Origin: Dactylis glomerata
Lineage: Eukaryota > Streptophyta > Magnoliopsida > Poales > Poaceae
Assembly: GCA_007115705.1 (NCBI GenBank)
Contig: QXEO01001135.1
Span: 1-64,000 of the forward strand
Length of the DNA stretch: 64,000 nt
Direction: 5' to 3'
Part shown: positions 11,265-22,433 of the stretch, in pieces
Layout: each line of letters starts with the position of its first letter
How positions within the stretch are numbered: position 1 is the first letter of the stretch
Program-made: the position numbers and the translations under genes
The notes under the pieces: generated by a model
Database searches by the model: none
The model's input: the letters and a program-made list of their open reading frames with translations, nothing else
Told to the model about the DNA's origin: nothing

Positions 11265-12680
11265 CTTGCCCTTGGAGGTGAATTCGGCTAACTCCTTCCA
11301 ATCAAAAGATGAGCCCTCATTCCACTTGCCAAAGGAGAAAGTATCCTTGGACTTATCTTGCTCTTGGGACTCTTCTTGAGTGTTAGCTCCTCTGCCCTTC
11401 TCCATAATCCTCAAACGAGCATCCAAATCCCGTTGCTTCTTGTGAATGTGCTTGCGGTCCACATAGTCCTTGTATTGAGTTTGGCGCACATCATTGTTCA
11501 TGCAAAACAAAGCCCTTTGCCACCACTTGAGCTTCTTCATTTCTTGCCCCATTCCACCACTTGGTGGATCTGCGTTCTTCCTCCTACAACCACTCGCATA
11601 GCGGTTGCCACCCAACACATGACTTGAAGAAGGGAAAGCACTTGAGGTGCTAGGCAACAAGTGAGCGGTCTTCTTGTAAAGCTTGTTGGGCTTGTGCACT
11701 TCCAAATCTTCACCGAGAAACTCTTTCTTAATCTCAAAGTCTCCTTCAATGCCTCTGTCAATGATGAGCCTCATGATGTATGGAGCATAAGGAGGGATCT
11801 TCCTGTCAAGCATAGCAATCTTCATCTCCATGAAGATAAAGTACATCACATCAAGCTCCATCCCTTCACACTCCCTTTCGGCCTCAAAGACAAGACGGGC
11901 ATGGTGGAGAAGATGCACAAGCCCACCTCTGATAGAGTCATTGTTGCCCCCACTTGGAGCAATGTTGGCACGAAACATCCGAAGCAGAATATCATAAAGG
12001 GGAAGGAGATTTGCAGTCTCTCCCACTTTGCCCCCGGGACCATAGAGGCACTGGATCTTCCTTTTGTTGTACTCTGTGGTGTCAAGATGCAAGCGGGCAC
12101 CTCGAGGTCAATGAATACCATCAAACCTATAGCCCAAGAGCTGCCCAAAGCGATCGATGGTCGAGCTCTTCCTTACCTCACCTGACATCCATGTGAAGCC
12201 CACCTCATCCCGAGTGTCAAACTCCAAAGTGGCATAGAACTGCTGGATCAAACGAGGATTGTAGTCTTGCTTGAAGACCATTAACTTCTGCAAACCCAAC
12301 TTCTGTGTGACCCAAACTGCATCGGCAAAGTACTCATCCTTGGACAGTGACACAATGTTGGTGACCTTCATGGGGCAAACCTTTGTACTCATGCACTCAT
12401 AAACCTGCTCAAAGATCCTCTGATGCTCAGACCGGTAGAAGGAACCACTATTGATGTCTCTAGGCATGAGATAGAATTTCTGCTCATGGAACTCGCGGTA
12501 CTCTTGCTTTGACAACTTCTTGAGATCAGCAATGTTAGCAAACAAGGACTTCTTCTTCCTTTCTTCCAACCTTTTCTTCTTGACAGCAGCGGCCACACGA
12601 GCATCTTGTTGATCTTGATGGCAGACAGCGGATGGATCAATATAGCGAGACCGCTTAGGACGAGAGCCACCCTGATCCAT
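11265..12680 (-). pseudogene. env-like extra ORF of the Sirevirus, N-terminal and central part
   Basis: This ORF lies downstream of RT/RNase H, where Sireviruses carry an extra gene often called env-like. Its role is unproven. It opens at an ATG at 12680 with a Lys/Arg-rich N terminus. It continues through a region resembling the 'putative plant transposon protein' domain (phrases 'FYATLEFDTRDEVGFTWMSG' and 'LHHARLVFEAE'), then a Ser-rich and charged C-terminal half. One in-frame stop at about 12108 breaks it, and the same frame continues to about 11265, where the solo LTR was inserted. I see no signal peptide or convincing membrane segment, so a true envelope function is doubtful. Confidence 0.75.
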
Positions 12681-12856
12681 GGGAGAGGGCGCCGGAGAAG
12701 ATGGCCGGCCGGAGAGAGGACTCCGACGACCGGAGGGCGGACGAACGGCGATGGCGGCGCCGGGTCCAAGGAGGGGGCACGAGCTGGGAGAGATAGACGT
12801 GGGGGAGAAATGAGGAAACCCTCGCCCCCACAGCCTTATGAGTGAGCCTCGAAAAC

Positions 12857-12935
12857 CCCGATCTGGCTATAGCCGACATGGGACCAGTTAAAGCCTCACC
12901 CCGGCTATTTTCGGAGAAAGACCGGCTAAAGCCGG
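12857..12935. repeat. CCGGCT/AGCCGG palindrome cluster upstream of the env-like ORF
   Basis: Degenerate copies of the same palindrome that fills the Sirevirus LTRs occur here. The clearest is CCGGCTAAAGCCGG at about 12920-12933, with decayed copies near 12860 and 12880. The cluster sits about 180-250 bp upstream of the env-like ATG on the minus strand. The surrounding 12681-13445 is a non-coding spacer between the RT/RNase H stop and the env-like start. Confidence 0.65.
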
Positions 12936-13445
12936 TCAAGATGGAGAACTCGTGATGGATTCGAGAGGAGAAATTCTGGGCATGCAAGGAGACAAAGAAG
13001 ATTCCAGGCTTATAGGTATGAGGGCTTAGGATAGAAAAACATGCAAGAAGTGGTTCTCGGCACTTGACATTGCAAAAACAAGAAATCATCGGAAAATCCA
13101 ATGCAAGTGCCTTCCCATTTCAAGGATAGAGACAAAGACCAAAAAGCTCCATAAAACTCAAATAGAATTTGCAAGGAATCAACTCTTCGAAAAGAAGAGG
13201 TCGGTGGCCGAAGCCACCATGTATGAGTGTTATGGCATTGGACCGCGAAGATGTATCTTGGGTCCATAACCAATACTCGTCATTGAAGCTCATATATCAC
13301 AAAAATGATAGTAAGAGAACAATTTTGTTACTATCGGCATTATGGGGGGAGGAATAGCCCAATTAATTAGGACCGCACTCCACCTATTTCCATGCCCACA
13401 CCTAAACCAAACAAGTATTGAAATATAGGTGTATTTGCAAGATGC

Positions 13446-14855
13446 TTAAGCCACACTCCTTGAATCAGTGATATTTAGCTCATTCCTCAAATATCCAAAT
13501 CTTGCTTCATTAAGGGGCTTCGTGAATATATCAGCAAGTTGATCCTTGGTGCACACATATGCAAGCTCAATATCACCACGGGCGACATGATCTCTAATAA
13601 AATGATTCCGGATCTCAATATGCTTGGTTCTTGAATGTTGCACCGGATAATAGGCTATCTTGATAGCACTCTCATTGTCACATAAAAGAGGCACTTTGTC
13701 ACAATTGACACCATATTCCTTTAAAGTTTGTCTCATCCACAACAATTGAGTGCATGCACTTGCGGCGGCAATGTATTCGGCTTCGGCGGTGGAGAGAGAT
13801 ATACAATTTTGCTTCTTAGAAGACCAACACACCAAAGACCTACCAAGAAATTGGCAAGCTCCGGAGGTTGATTTCCTATCATCCTTGTCCTCGGCCCAAT
13901 CCGAATCCGTGAAACCACAAAGAGAGAAATCCGAGCCTTTGGGATACCAAAGCCCATAAGTTGGGGTATGAACCAAATATCGAAAGATTCTCTTAACCGC
14001 CATAAGGTGGCTTTCTTTAGGAGCGGCTTGATACCTTGCACACACACCTACACTCAACACAATATCGGGTCTAGATGCGCAAAGGTAAAGCAAAGAACCG
14101 ATCATAGAACGGTATACCTTTTGATCAACATCTTTACCATTGGGATCTAGTTCAAGATGACATTTTGTGGGCATTGGTGTGGCGGCCCCATTTAGTTCCT
14201 TCATCTTGAACCTCTTGAGCATGTCTTGGACATATTTGGCTTGATTAATAAAAGTCCCTTCTTTCAATTGCTTGATTTCAAAACCAAGAAAGAACTTCAT
14301 TTCGCCCATCATAGACATCTCGAACCTATCGGTCATAAGCTTTGAGAATTTATCATTAAAAGCTTTATTAGTAGAGCCAAAGATAATATCATCAATATAT
14401 AGTTGGCATACGAAAAGCTCCCCATTGACCCTCTTAGTAAAAAGAGTGGGATCGATTTGCCCAACTTCAAACCCACGGTCTAACAACTCCCTAAGGTGCT
14501 CGTACCACGCACGTGGGGCTTGTTTAAGGCCATAGAGTGCCTTATGGAGTTTGTAGACATGGTTAGGAAAGTTGAGGTCCTCAAACCCCGGGGGTTGCTT
14601 AACATACACATCCTCTTTCAATGGACCATTAAGAAAAGCACTCTTAATATCCATTTGTTGCAACTTAAAATTATGATGAGTGGCATATGCAAGAAGGATA
14701 CGGATAGACTCAAGGCGAGCCACGGGAGCATAAGTCTCTCCAAAGTCAATGCCTTCAACTTGAGAGAATCCTTTAGCAACCAATCTTGCCTTGTTCCTCA
14801 CAACAATTCCATGCTCATCTTGCTTGTTCTTGAATATCCACTTTGTGCCAATCAC
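13446..14855 (-). CDS. Copia reverse transcriptase and RNase H (Sirevirus pol, 3' part)
   Basis: An open stretch of 469 codons encodes the polymerase that copies element RNA into DNA. Residues 1-250 are the Copia RT: 'GTKWIFKNKQDEHG', 'ARLVAKGFSQ', 'QMDIKSAFLNG' with the first catalytic Asp, and YIDD at 153-156. The connection follows ('YRSMIGSLLYLCASRPDI'), then RNase H from about 330 ('GFTDSDWAED', 'SLSTAEAEYIAA', 'CDNESAI', 'KHIEIRNHFIRD'). Catalytic residues look intact. The stop at 13446 is the usual Copia end. The real polyprotein starts far upstream. This stretch has no ATG of its own at 14855, because upstream codons are damaged. Confidence 0.92.
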   Translation of the reverse strand: MIGTKWIFKNKQDEHGIVVRNKARLVAKGFSQVEGIDFGETYAPVARLESIRILLAYATHHNFKLQQMDIKSAFLNGPLKEDVYVKQPPGFEDLNFPNHVYKLHKALYGLKQAPRAWYEHLRELLDRGFEVGQIDPTLFTKRVNGELFVCQLYIDDIIFGSTNKAFNDKFSKLMTDRFEMSMMGEMKFFLGFEIKQLKEGTFINQAKYVQDMLKRFKMKELNGAATPMPTKCHLELDPNGKDVDQKVYRSMIGSLLYLCASRPDIVLSVGVCARYQAAPKESHLMAVKRIFRYLVHTPTYGLWYPKGSDFSLCGFTDSDWAEDKDDRKSTSGACQFLGRSLVCWSSKKQNCISLSTAEAEYIAAASACTQLLWMRQTLKEYGVNCDKVPLLCDNESAIKIAYYPVQHSRTKHIEIRNHFIRDHVARGDIELAYVCTKDQLADIFTKPLNEARFGYLRNELNITDSRSVA

Positions 14856-15511
14856 ATTGCGGCACTCTCTTGGCTTCTACACTAACACCCACACATTATT
14901 GCGCTTGAAGTTATTGAGTTCTTCATGCATAGCATCCAACCAATCTGGATCTTCAAGTGCTTCAAATACTTTCTTGGGTTCAACCATGGAGATATAGGCA
15001 TGATGATTGCTAAATTATGCCAATTGACTCCGGGTTGACACTTTGCTTTGTAAATCTCCAATAACCCTCTCAAGGGTATGACATTTAAGTTCCAAGTCCC
15101 TTTCAACTCTTCTCTTGCGATAGGCTTCGATCTCCTCATTTGACCTTGGAGGAATCACTTGATCATCTTGATCATTTTGGTCCCCGTCTTGACCATCAAC
15201 TTGACCTTGATCATCATTATGCACATCATCACTCTCTTCATGAGTAGGTTGATCTTGGTCTTGTGAAGAATTAGGGGCGGTTGAGATAACCGGAGAGGAT
15301 GGTGGTGCCCCTTCTCCTTCATGAAGGTCCTTGTCTTGTTATTCGGTTGGTGCATTAGTTGCTTCTTTGGGAGAGGCTTGTTGAGCTTGTGTAGATGAGG
15401 GCTCCACTTGAGTAGAGCATAGTCCTTCTTGGTCTGCCACAAGGTGTCCCTCAATGGGGCGGAAAAATCCCACGCCCATTCTTCTTATGGCATCTTGAGG
15501 TATTTCATCAT
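14856..15511 (-). pseudogene. Degenerate linker between integrase and RT (Sirevirus pol)
   Basis: On the minus strand this region should join the integrase C-terminal part to RT. It encodes Asp/Gln-rich and Pro-rich stretches ('DDQGQVDGQDGDQND') typical of that linker, but in broken frames with several stops (for example near 14880, 15015 and 15340). Confidence 0.7.
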
Positions 15512-16230
15512 CTACATCACAAGAAACAACATCTCGCCCCCTTGGGAGCTATCATTTTCTTCAAATACCACACTACAAGATTCTTCAACACGTCCGGTGG
15601 ACTTGTTGAAGACTCTATAAGTGTGGGATTCGGCACCATAACCAACAAAAATACCTTCTATTGCTTTCGGATCAAATTTACCTAAACGAACTCCTTTTCT
15701 TTGAAAGAAACACTTACAACCGAAAACCCGGTAGTAGGAGATGTTAGGCTTTCTTCCGGTGAGTATTTCATATGGATTCATGTTTAAGCCTTTGCTGAGG
15801 AAGAGCCGGTTCGAAAAGTGACAAGCCGTAGAGATAGCTTCGGCCCAAAAGTTGTATGGAGATTTAAACTCCGCCAACATGGACCTAGCCATATCCATAA
15901 GAGTCCGGTTCTTCCTCTCGGCTACACCATTTTGTTGAGGGGTGTATGCAGTGGAATATTGATGTCGAATCCCCTCATCACTAAGAAATCCATTTAAGGT
16001 GTAGTTCTTGAATTCGGAGCCATTGTCACTTCTTATTGCCAATATATTTTGCCCATGTTGACATTCAACTTCTTTGGCAAAGTCAATGACGGTTTGTTGA
16101 GTCTCACTCTTGTGCTTGAAGAAATAGACCCAAGTATATCTTGAATAGTCATCAACAATCACCAAACAATATTTCTTCCCACCAAGACTTGCATGAGAGG
16201 GAGGACCAAAAAGATCCACATGAAGGAGCT
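15512..16230 (-). pseudogene. Copia integrase core (Sirevirus pol), 5' side cut by a nested element
   Basis: The integrase would insert element DNA into the genome. The catalytic core is clear: 'LHVDLFGP' (first Asp), 'RSDNGSEF' (second Asp) and 'QQNGVAERKNRTLMDMAR' (Glu), followed by 'NRLFLSKGLNMNPYEILTG' and 'FGCKCFF'. The frame enters directly from 16230, where the Athila-type element (16231-24060) separates it from the protease and zinc-finger part at 24066. The core residues are intact, so the damage here is mainly the insertion. Confidence 0.9.
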
Positions 16231-17857
16231 TGCTACTCGTGTGATGATGACGCCAGAAAAGAGCTGTGGCGTTTAATTGACGTGGGAGCAGTAAGTCCTT
16301 GTGCGTGGTGAATGACCAGCCCATTGGGAACCCCAAGAGGAAGGTATGATGAGTGTAGCAGCAAGTTTTCCCTCAGTTAAGAAACCAAGGTTTATCGAAC
16401 AGGAGAAGGGAGACGGTGACGACTGAAGGTGTTTGTGGAACCTGCACACACACAAACAAATACTTTGTTCCCAACTTGCGATGAGGTTGTCAATCTCACC
16501 GGTTTGCTTGAAACAAAGGTTATGAGTGTATCGAGTGGAAAATAGTAGTAATATGCGAGTAAAGTAAACAGTGCGGGAAAAGTAAACAGGTGATTGCAAT
16601 ATGATTAAAATAGGACCGGGGTCCACAGTTCACTAGTGGTGTCTCTCCATAGATAAATAACATGCTGGGTAAACAAATTACAGTTGGGCAATTGATAGAA
16701 TAAAGATAACGTGATATGTCAAGAAGATCACTATGAGATTCACTCTGGGCATTACAACAAAATACATAGACCGCCATCCAACTGCATCTATGACTAATAA
16801 TCCACCCCCGGGGATATCATCCGAACACCCTAGAAGTATTAAGTTGCGAACAACAGATAATTGCATTAAGCAAAGTGTGTAATGTAAACAAAGCATATGC
16901 CCTTGAGCATATGAATGTTGTTTTCTCCCTAGTAGCAACAGCACATCTACCACCTTAGAGGTTTCTGTCACTCCCCCAGGTGAAATAGAGACATGAACCC
17001 ACTATCGAGCATAAATACCCCCTCTTGGAGTCACTAGCAACTACTCGGCCAAGATAGCTACTAACAACGGAGAGCATGCAAGATCATAAACAACATAGAG
17101 ATAACAAAAGATATAATTCAGTACAACAACTTAATCATAAACACCAATATTCATCGGATCCCAACAAACCAACATCATAGAATTACATAACGGTGATCTC
17201 AATCATGTAAGGCAGCTCATGAGATCTAAACATGAAGCACATGGTGGAGAAGACAACCAGCTAGCTACTGCTATGGACCCATAGTCCAAGGTAGACTACT
17301 CACTCATCGCTCCGGAGGCAAGCATGGCGATGAAGAAGACCTCCGGTGGCGATTCCCCTCTCCGGCAGGGTGCCGGGAAGAGCTTCTGGACCCTCCCGAT
17401 CTTCGGGTCGACGGCGGCGGCGGATCGCGATGTATTCTGGAAAACTGATCGGGCCCTTAGGTTTTTCTCGTCGGGGGGTACTTATAGGCGAAGGGGCGAT
17501 GTCAGGAGAGGGACCAGGTGTCCTCACACAGGGGTGGCGCGGCCAGGGGCCAGGCCGCGCCGCCCCCTTGTGTGGGGCCCTGGTGGCCCCCCTCCGACAC
17601 TTCTTCGGATGTCTGGAAGCTTCCGGGTAAAATATGACTTCAGGAACTTGTTTCGTCCAATTCCGAGAATATTTCCTGTGTATCACTTCTGAAACACAAA
17701 AACAGCAGAAAACAGGAAACTCGCACTGTGGCACTTCGTTAATAGGTTAGTTCCGGAAAATGTATAAAAGTAGCACTAAGTGTAACGAAACAATAGGCAA
17801 ATGGTGTAAAAACAAGCATGGAGCATCAAAAATTATAGATACGTTTGAGACGTATCA
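16231..17857 (-). repeat. 3' LTR of the Athila-type element
   Basis: On the minus strand it starts TGATACGTCTCAAACG (17857) and ends GAGTAGCA (16231). The first 20 bp form a hairpin (GATACGT, loop TTGAG on the plus strand, ACGTATC). It contains a GC-rich promoter-like block (17330-17620). Confidence 0.95.
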
Positions 17858-17872
17858 AGCATCCCCAAGCTT
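17858..17872 (-). other. Polypurine-type tract of the Athila-type element
   Basis: The minus strand reads TTAAGCTTGGGGATGCT right before the LTR start TGATACG. This is the usual primer context for this LTR family. Confidence 0.6.
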
Positions 17873-20781
17873 AACTCCTGCTCGTCCTCGAGTAGGTAAG
17901 TGATAACAAAGAAATAATTTTTGAGGTGACATGCACCTACACAATCTTGATCATATATGTAAGCATTGGTGAGCTGGGATCAATAGAACTTAAAACATGG
18001 GCATGAAAGATATAATCATGACAATAAGAAACTTAGCAACCATGTTGTAAACATGCAAATGAACACAAATAAAAGATCATGATAATGAAACAATGAAAGT
18101 CAAACGTGTGTTCAAATCATAAGGAAAAACATACAAATGGTTTTCAGCTTGTCCTTCAAACAGAGCAAAACATAAATGCATAGGACACCTCAAAGTTTAA
18201 GAGGGCGACTAGATACAAATAATTTAAGAACAAGCGAAACCAACAATATGAGTCAATCAATGAACTTTGGGACAATGCATATCACACTAAGAATGACAAC
18301 TATGCTCTCTTAATGGTGCATAAAGAAGGAAGGTGGTGACTCAACATAAAAGTAAAAGAAAGGCCCTTCGCAGAGGGAAGCAGTGATTGCAAGTTTTATA
18401 ACCTTCAAAAATTATGGTACTTACCGGCTTTGAGCTCTCATTGCCCCCATCATAAGCATCTTGAATGGTTAAAGTTAATGCGAGAACAATTATGATGCAT
18501 ATGCTTGACAAATCATAAGTTGAAAACCTTGTGTCCCGTGAATACGAGTACCCAAACCATGCTAATTTACTTAGAGTCCCAAGCAAGGCTCTTGTCATTG
18601 TAAGTATATGCATATCATTGAGAACCGCCAATGGGGTACCTCCGTGCCCGATGACATGGAACTAGCCCACACCAAAATGACAGGACAAGCAGACAATGAA
18701 CACCTCGACATCTCTTTTATTTGCTATATTGTTTAGCTTTTTATTGTGAGATGCGTCGTCGAATGTTCACCATGGGTATGCTGCAAATTTCCACCATGAA
18801 TTATGCATGGCTTAGATTGGCGGCCCGGCGTTTCCCTAACACATATAAAAACTCCATGATCCTCACAAGATTCCCAATTCATTTCACACAGCGGGCATCC
18901 ATAAACAAAAGATCACGATATCAACTCAGAAAGAAGTGCAATGTTGAAAGCTTGCCCCATGACAGCATGGCTGGGCTAGAATCCAACTTACAACTTGCAA
19001 GCATAACAACTCAACATAAAAGACCACAATGTCAAATTTTTAAGAACAGGAAAAAGTAAAGTGTGCCTTCCGGTTCGTGAGAGCTTTACTGACCGAATTT
19101 CACATAACACTGGTAAGAGTTTAATTTGAAGAGAATATAAAAGCAAGTCAAGTTTACTTGGAATAGCAAATTGCTAGTAGGTATGTATGGTGGACACTTT
19201 GGAAAACTTGGCTTTTAGGAGTTGGATGCACGAGTAGAGCTCATACTCAGTACAAGGCGAGGGCTAGCAAAAGACTGGGAGCGACCAACTAAGAGAGCAA
19301 TAATAGCCATAATCATGCAAAGCGACAAAGCGACATTAAAAGAAGCATACGATGGCATCAAAAGTCAGAAACTAAATGATCATGAAGGCTATTGGCGACT
19401 TTGTAAGAGTCTAACATGTGTGAGCATGCGCCAAGTCAACCCAAATAAAGCATCAAGGAGAAAACCAAAATAATGCTTCCATACAATAAAAACAACGCAT
19501 GATTTTTTCAAAGGCTCATTAAGCAATCTCAGTTATTTGAGACAAGTCATGCTACAGCAAAACCACTAAGCATACTATCAAAAAGACATCAAGCATGATA
19601 TGAAAAAGCCTAAGCCGCAGTCTACACAAGCTCCTTCTTGTACCACTATTTTGCACAAAGCTTTTTCTCTTTTCCAACACCATTTGAAATTTTTATAAAC
19701 ACCTCTTTTGATGAAAACCAATGAAGATCAGAGGCAAAAATACACCTTGATGAAAAAATATGGCAAGATCTGAATGCAAATCAAGGCGAAAACGAAAACC
19801 AAAAGCAGTAGCGGAAAAAGTAGAACACTCGATAAACGATAAGAGTGAAAAACTAAGCGTTCTTTGCAAATGAAAACGAGTAACTTCTCCAAAAGAAATT
19901 TGTTGGGGTCCAACCATTTATTGCAGCAAACAAACAAACTAAGAAAACTAGAACAACTGACGCTCCAAGAAAAACACATAGTGCATGAAGCAATAAAAAT
20001 ATAGTGTTTTGAAAGGTGACCTGATTTTTGCCGATGAAGAAGGGGTGCCTCGGGGGCATCCCCAAGCTTTGACGCTTGTACTTCTTGGATATTTCTTGGG
20101 GTGATGCATGGGCATCCCCAAGCTTGAGCTTTTGTCCATTCTTCAACTCATCTCATCATTCTCCAATCCCTACACTTGAAAACTTCCTTCATACAAAACT
20201 AAACACAATTCTATTATCAACATTAGTGTAAGCATAAAATATATTCAACCTCTTTTAGCTTCAGGTTTCAACCCAAAACCACCACATATAAAGTATATAC
20301 TACTGTAGCAACTTCCACAAGAGTTCCATGATCAAAAAGAACTCAAAAGAAAGCAATAAAGTGGCAAAAACAAATATTGGCAGAAATCTGTCAAAACTGG
20401 ACAGCTGACAAAGGACGAATTTTTGAGGGATTTTCCGTTGCTCAAATCAAAAAGTGTTCAACTAAAAAAAGTTTGGATATAACCTGGGGCATATGCACAA
20501 GAAATCGCAGGTCCAAAAGATATACAGAGAATTTTCACGAATTTTTACGGTGCAGCATCGAAAACAGTTTCAGGACAGCAATAACCCCAAATCTTTACCT
20601 CACTCAAATTAGAGGCTTCTCTTGGCACAAAAACGAAATAAACAAGATAAGGAGCGGTCATTACAGTAGTAATGACTTCCAAGACTCAAATAAAAGAAAA
20701 AGTACTGAAAAGTAAACAATGGGTTATCTCCCAAGAGTGCTTTTCTTTAACGCCTTTGAGCTAGGCGCAGAAAAGTGCGAA
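17873..20781. other. Non-coding interior of the Athila-type element
   Basis: About 2.9 kb lies between the protease stop and the 3' LTR. I find no RT, RNase H or integrase motif on either strand. The sequence is A-rich on the plus strand. A near-duplicate phrase CATCCCCAAGCTT appears at about 20060 and 20113, matching the purine-tract motif at 17860, so extra purine tracts are possible. Confidence 0.6.
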
Positions 20782-22236
20782 TCAAGTAATATCAAGAGAT
20801 GATGCATCAAGCTCATAATTTGCTCTAAGAATAGAGTCAAAAAGCAATTTCTTTCTTTTCCTAGGGAAGTGTTCCATACCTTTCTTTAGTGGGAATTGAT
20901 ATTTGATAGTGCCTTCCCTCATATCAATGATAGCACCTACAGTTCGAAGAAAGGGTCTTCCCAAAATAATAGGACATGAAGCATGGCATTCAACGTCCAT
21001 AACAAGAAAATCAACGGGAACAAGGTTATTGTTAACCACAATAAGAACATCATTAATCCTTCCCAAAGGTTTCTTCTTAGCAACATCAGCAATAGGAACA
21101 TCAAAATAACACTTTTCAAGTGGTGGTAAATCAAGCATGTCATAAATCTTTCTAGGCATGATAGAAATACTAGCACCTAGATCACATAAAGCATGGCAAT
21201 CATAACCATTAACATGCATATCAATGATGGGTTCCCAACCATCTTCTAACTTCTTGGGAACAGAGGCTTTTTGCTTCAACTTTTCATCCCTAATCTTTAT
21301 GAGAGCATTGGTAATATGCTTAGTAAAAGCAATATTTAAAGAACTAGCATTGGGAGTCAAAGCAAGCTTTTGCAAGAACAAAATTACTTCAGATATATTG
21401 CAGCCATCAACATCAAAATCATTAAAATACATAGAGCTATCATCTCCCACACTCCGAAAAATTTTAGCACTCTTTTGAGAAAAAGTTTTGGCAGTTTTGG
21501 GCTTTTTAACACAAGGAGTGGGAGTTTTCTCTACACCAATCAAAGTAAGAGGGTTGCTATCAGTAGGAGCAACATCATTAGAGGTAGTAATAGTACATAC
21601 CTTCACCTCTCTAGCCATCTCATCTTCTCTTTCCCACCTGGCATGCAATTCCGCTAACAATCTAATATTTTCATCAATTCTAACTTGGGTAGCATTAGCG
21701 GCAGCAACAACATTGCTCACATTCACATCATTAGGAAACACTTTTAATTTCAGAAGTTCAACATCATGAGCAAGGCTATCAACCTTAGAAGCAAGAATAT
21801 CAATTTTGCCTAACTTTTCCTCAACAGACTTATTAAAAGCAGTTTGCTTACCGATGAAGTCCTTGAGCATTACCTCAAGCTCGGAGGGCGCGGCCCTAGT
21901 GTTGTTGTAGGAGTTACCATAAGAATTACCATTGGTAGAAGGATACGGCCTATAATTGTTACTAGCAAAATTGTTCCTATAAGTGAGCTTAATAATATCA
22001 CTATCAACATCCTTATATTTCTGCATCTCACATAGCTCAACAAAATTGTTGAGATGAGCTGCAGCATCTTCAGTACTAGCACCAGAAAATTGCTCTTTCA
22101 TAACAAGGTTCAATAAAGCAGGCTTAATCTCATAAAAGGTGGTAGCAGGAACAGGTGGTGCAATAGAAGTGCAGATAAAATCACTATTGTTCGTGCTAGC
22201 AAAGTCACACAACTTGGTGTTTTTAGGAGTACCCAT
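20782..22236 (-). CDS. gag-protease of the Athila-type element, internally deleted gag
   Basis: An intact 484-codon frame starts at an ATG at 22236, close to the primer site. Residues 1-84 are the gag N-terminal part ('LVMKEQFSGASTEDAAAHLNNFVELCEM'). The frame then jumps to a Asn/Tyr-rich stretch ('RNNFASNNYRPYPS'), so the usual gag core and zinc knuckle are missing. Residues 115-210 are a predicted coiled coil. From about 330 an Athila-type aspartic protease follows, with the catalytic 'CDLGASISIMP' (Asp352; Leu replaces the usual Ser/Thr, as is common in Athila) and 'CPIILGRPFLRT'. That an open frame survives although pol is gone suggests recent origin or selection for packaging. Confidence 0.9.
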   Translation of the reverse strand: MGTPKNTKLCDFASTNNSDFICTSIAPPVPATTFYEIKPALLNLVMKEQFSGASTEDAAAHLNNFVELCEMQKYKDVDSDIIKLTYRNNFASNNYRPYPSTNGNSYGNSYNNTRAAPSELEVMLKDFIGKQTAFNKSVEEKLGKIDILASKVDSLAHDVELLKLKVFPNDVNVSNVVAAANATQVRIDENIRLLAELHARWEREDEMAREVKVCTITTSNDVAPTDSNPLTLIGVEKTPTPCVKKPKTAKTFSQKSAKIFRSVGDDSSMYFNDFDVDGCNISEVILFLQKLALTPNASSLNIAFTKHITNALIKIRDEKLKQKASVPKKLEDGWEPIIDMHVNGYDCHALCDLGASISIMPRKIYDMLDLPPLEKCYFDVPIADVAKKKPLGRINDVLIVVNNNLVPVDFLVMDVECHASCPIILGRPFLRTVGAIIDMREGTIKYQFPLKKGMEHFPRKRKKLLFDSILRANYELDASSLDIT

Positions 22237-22405
22237 TTCAGCAAAACGAAAGTAAACAAGTAAAAACAGCTACCAAGGATTCTAATTTTTTTTGGGTTTT
22301 TGATATAAAAAGCAATGCAGGTAAAATAAAATAAAGTAAAGCAAAACAAATAACAAAGTAAAGAATGTGTGTGCGAAGAACTCCCCTCGCAGAAGTCTTC
22401 TCTCT

Positions 22406-22423
22406 TCCCCGGCAACGGCGCCA
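22406..22423 (-). other. Primer-binding site, tRNA-Asp type
   Basis: The minus strand reads TGGCGCCGTTGCCGGGGA, the known aspartate-tRNA primer site of Athila-type elements, ten bases inside the LTR. Confidence 0.92.
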
Positions 22424-22433
22424 GAAAAGAGGC

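Noticed and set aside
17300..17734. 144- and 122-codon frames repeated in both Athila-type LTRs
   Set aside because: They are identical in the two LTRs and overlap on opposite strands in the GC-rich promoter block. There is no conserved domain.
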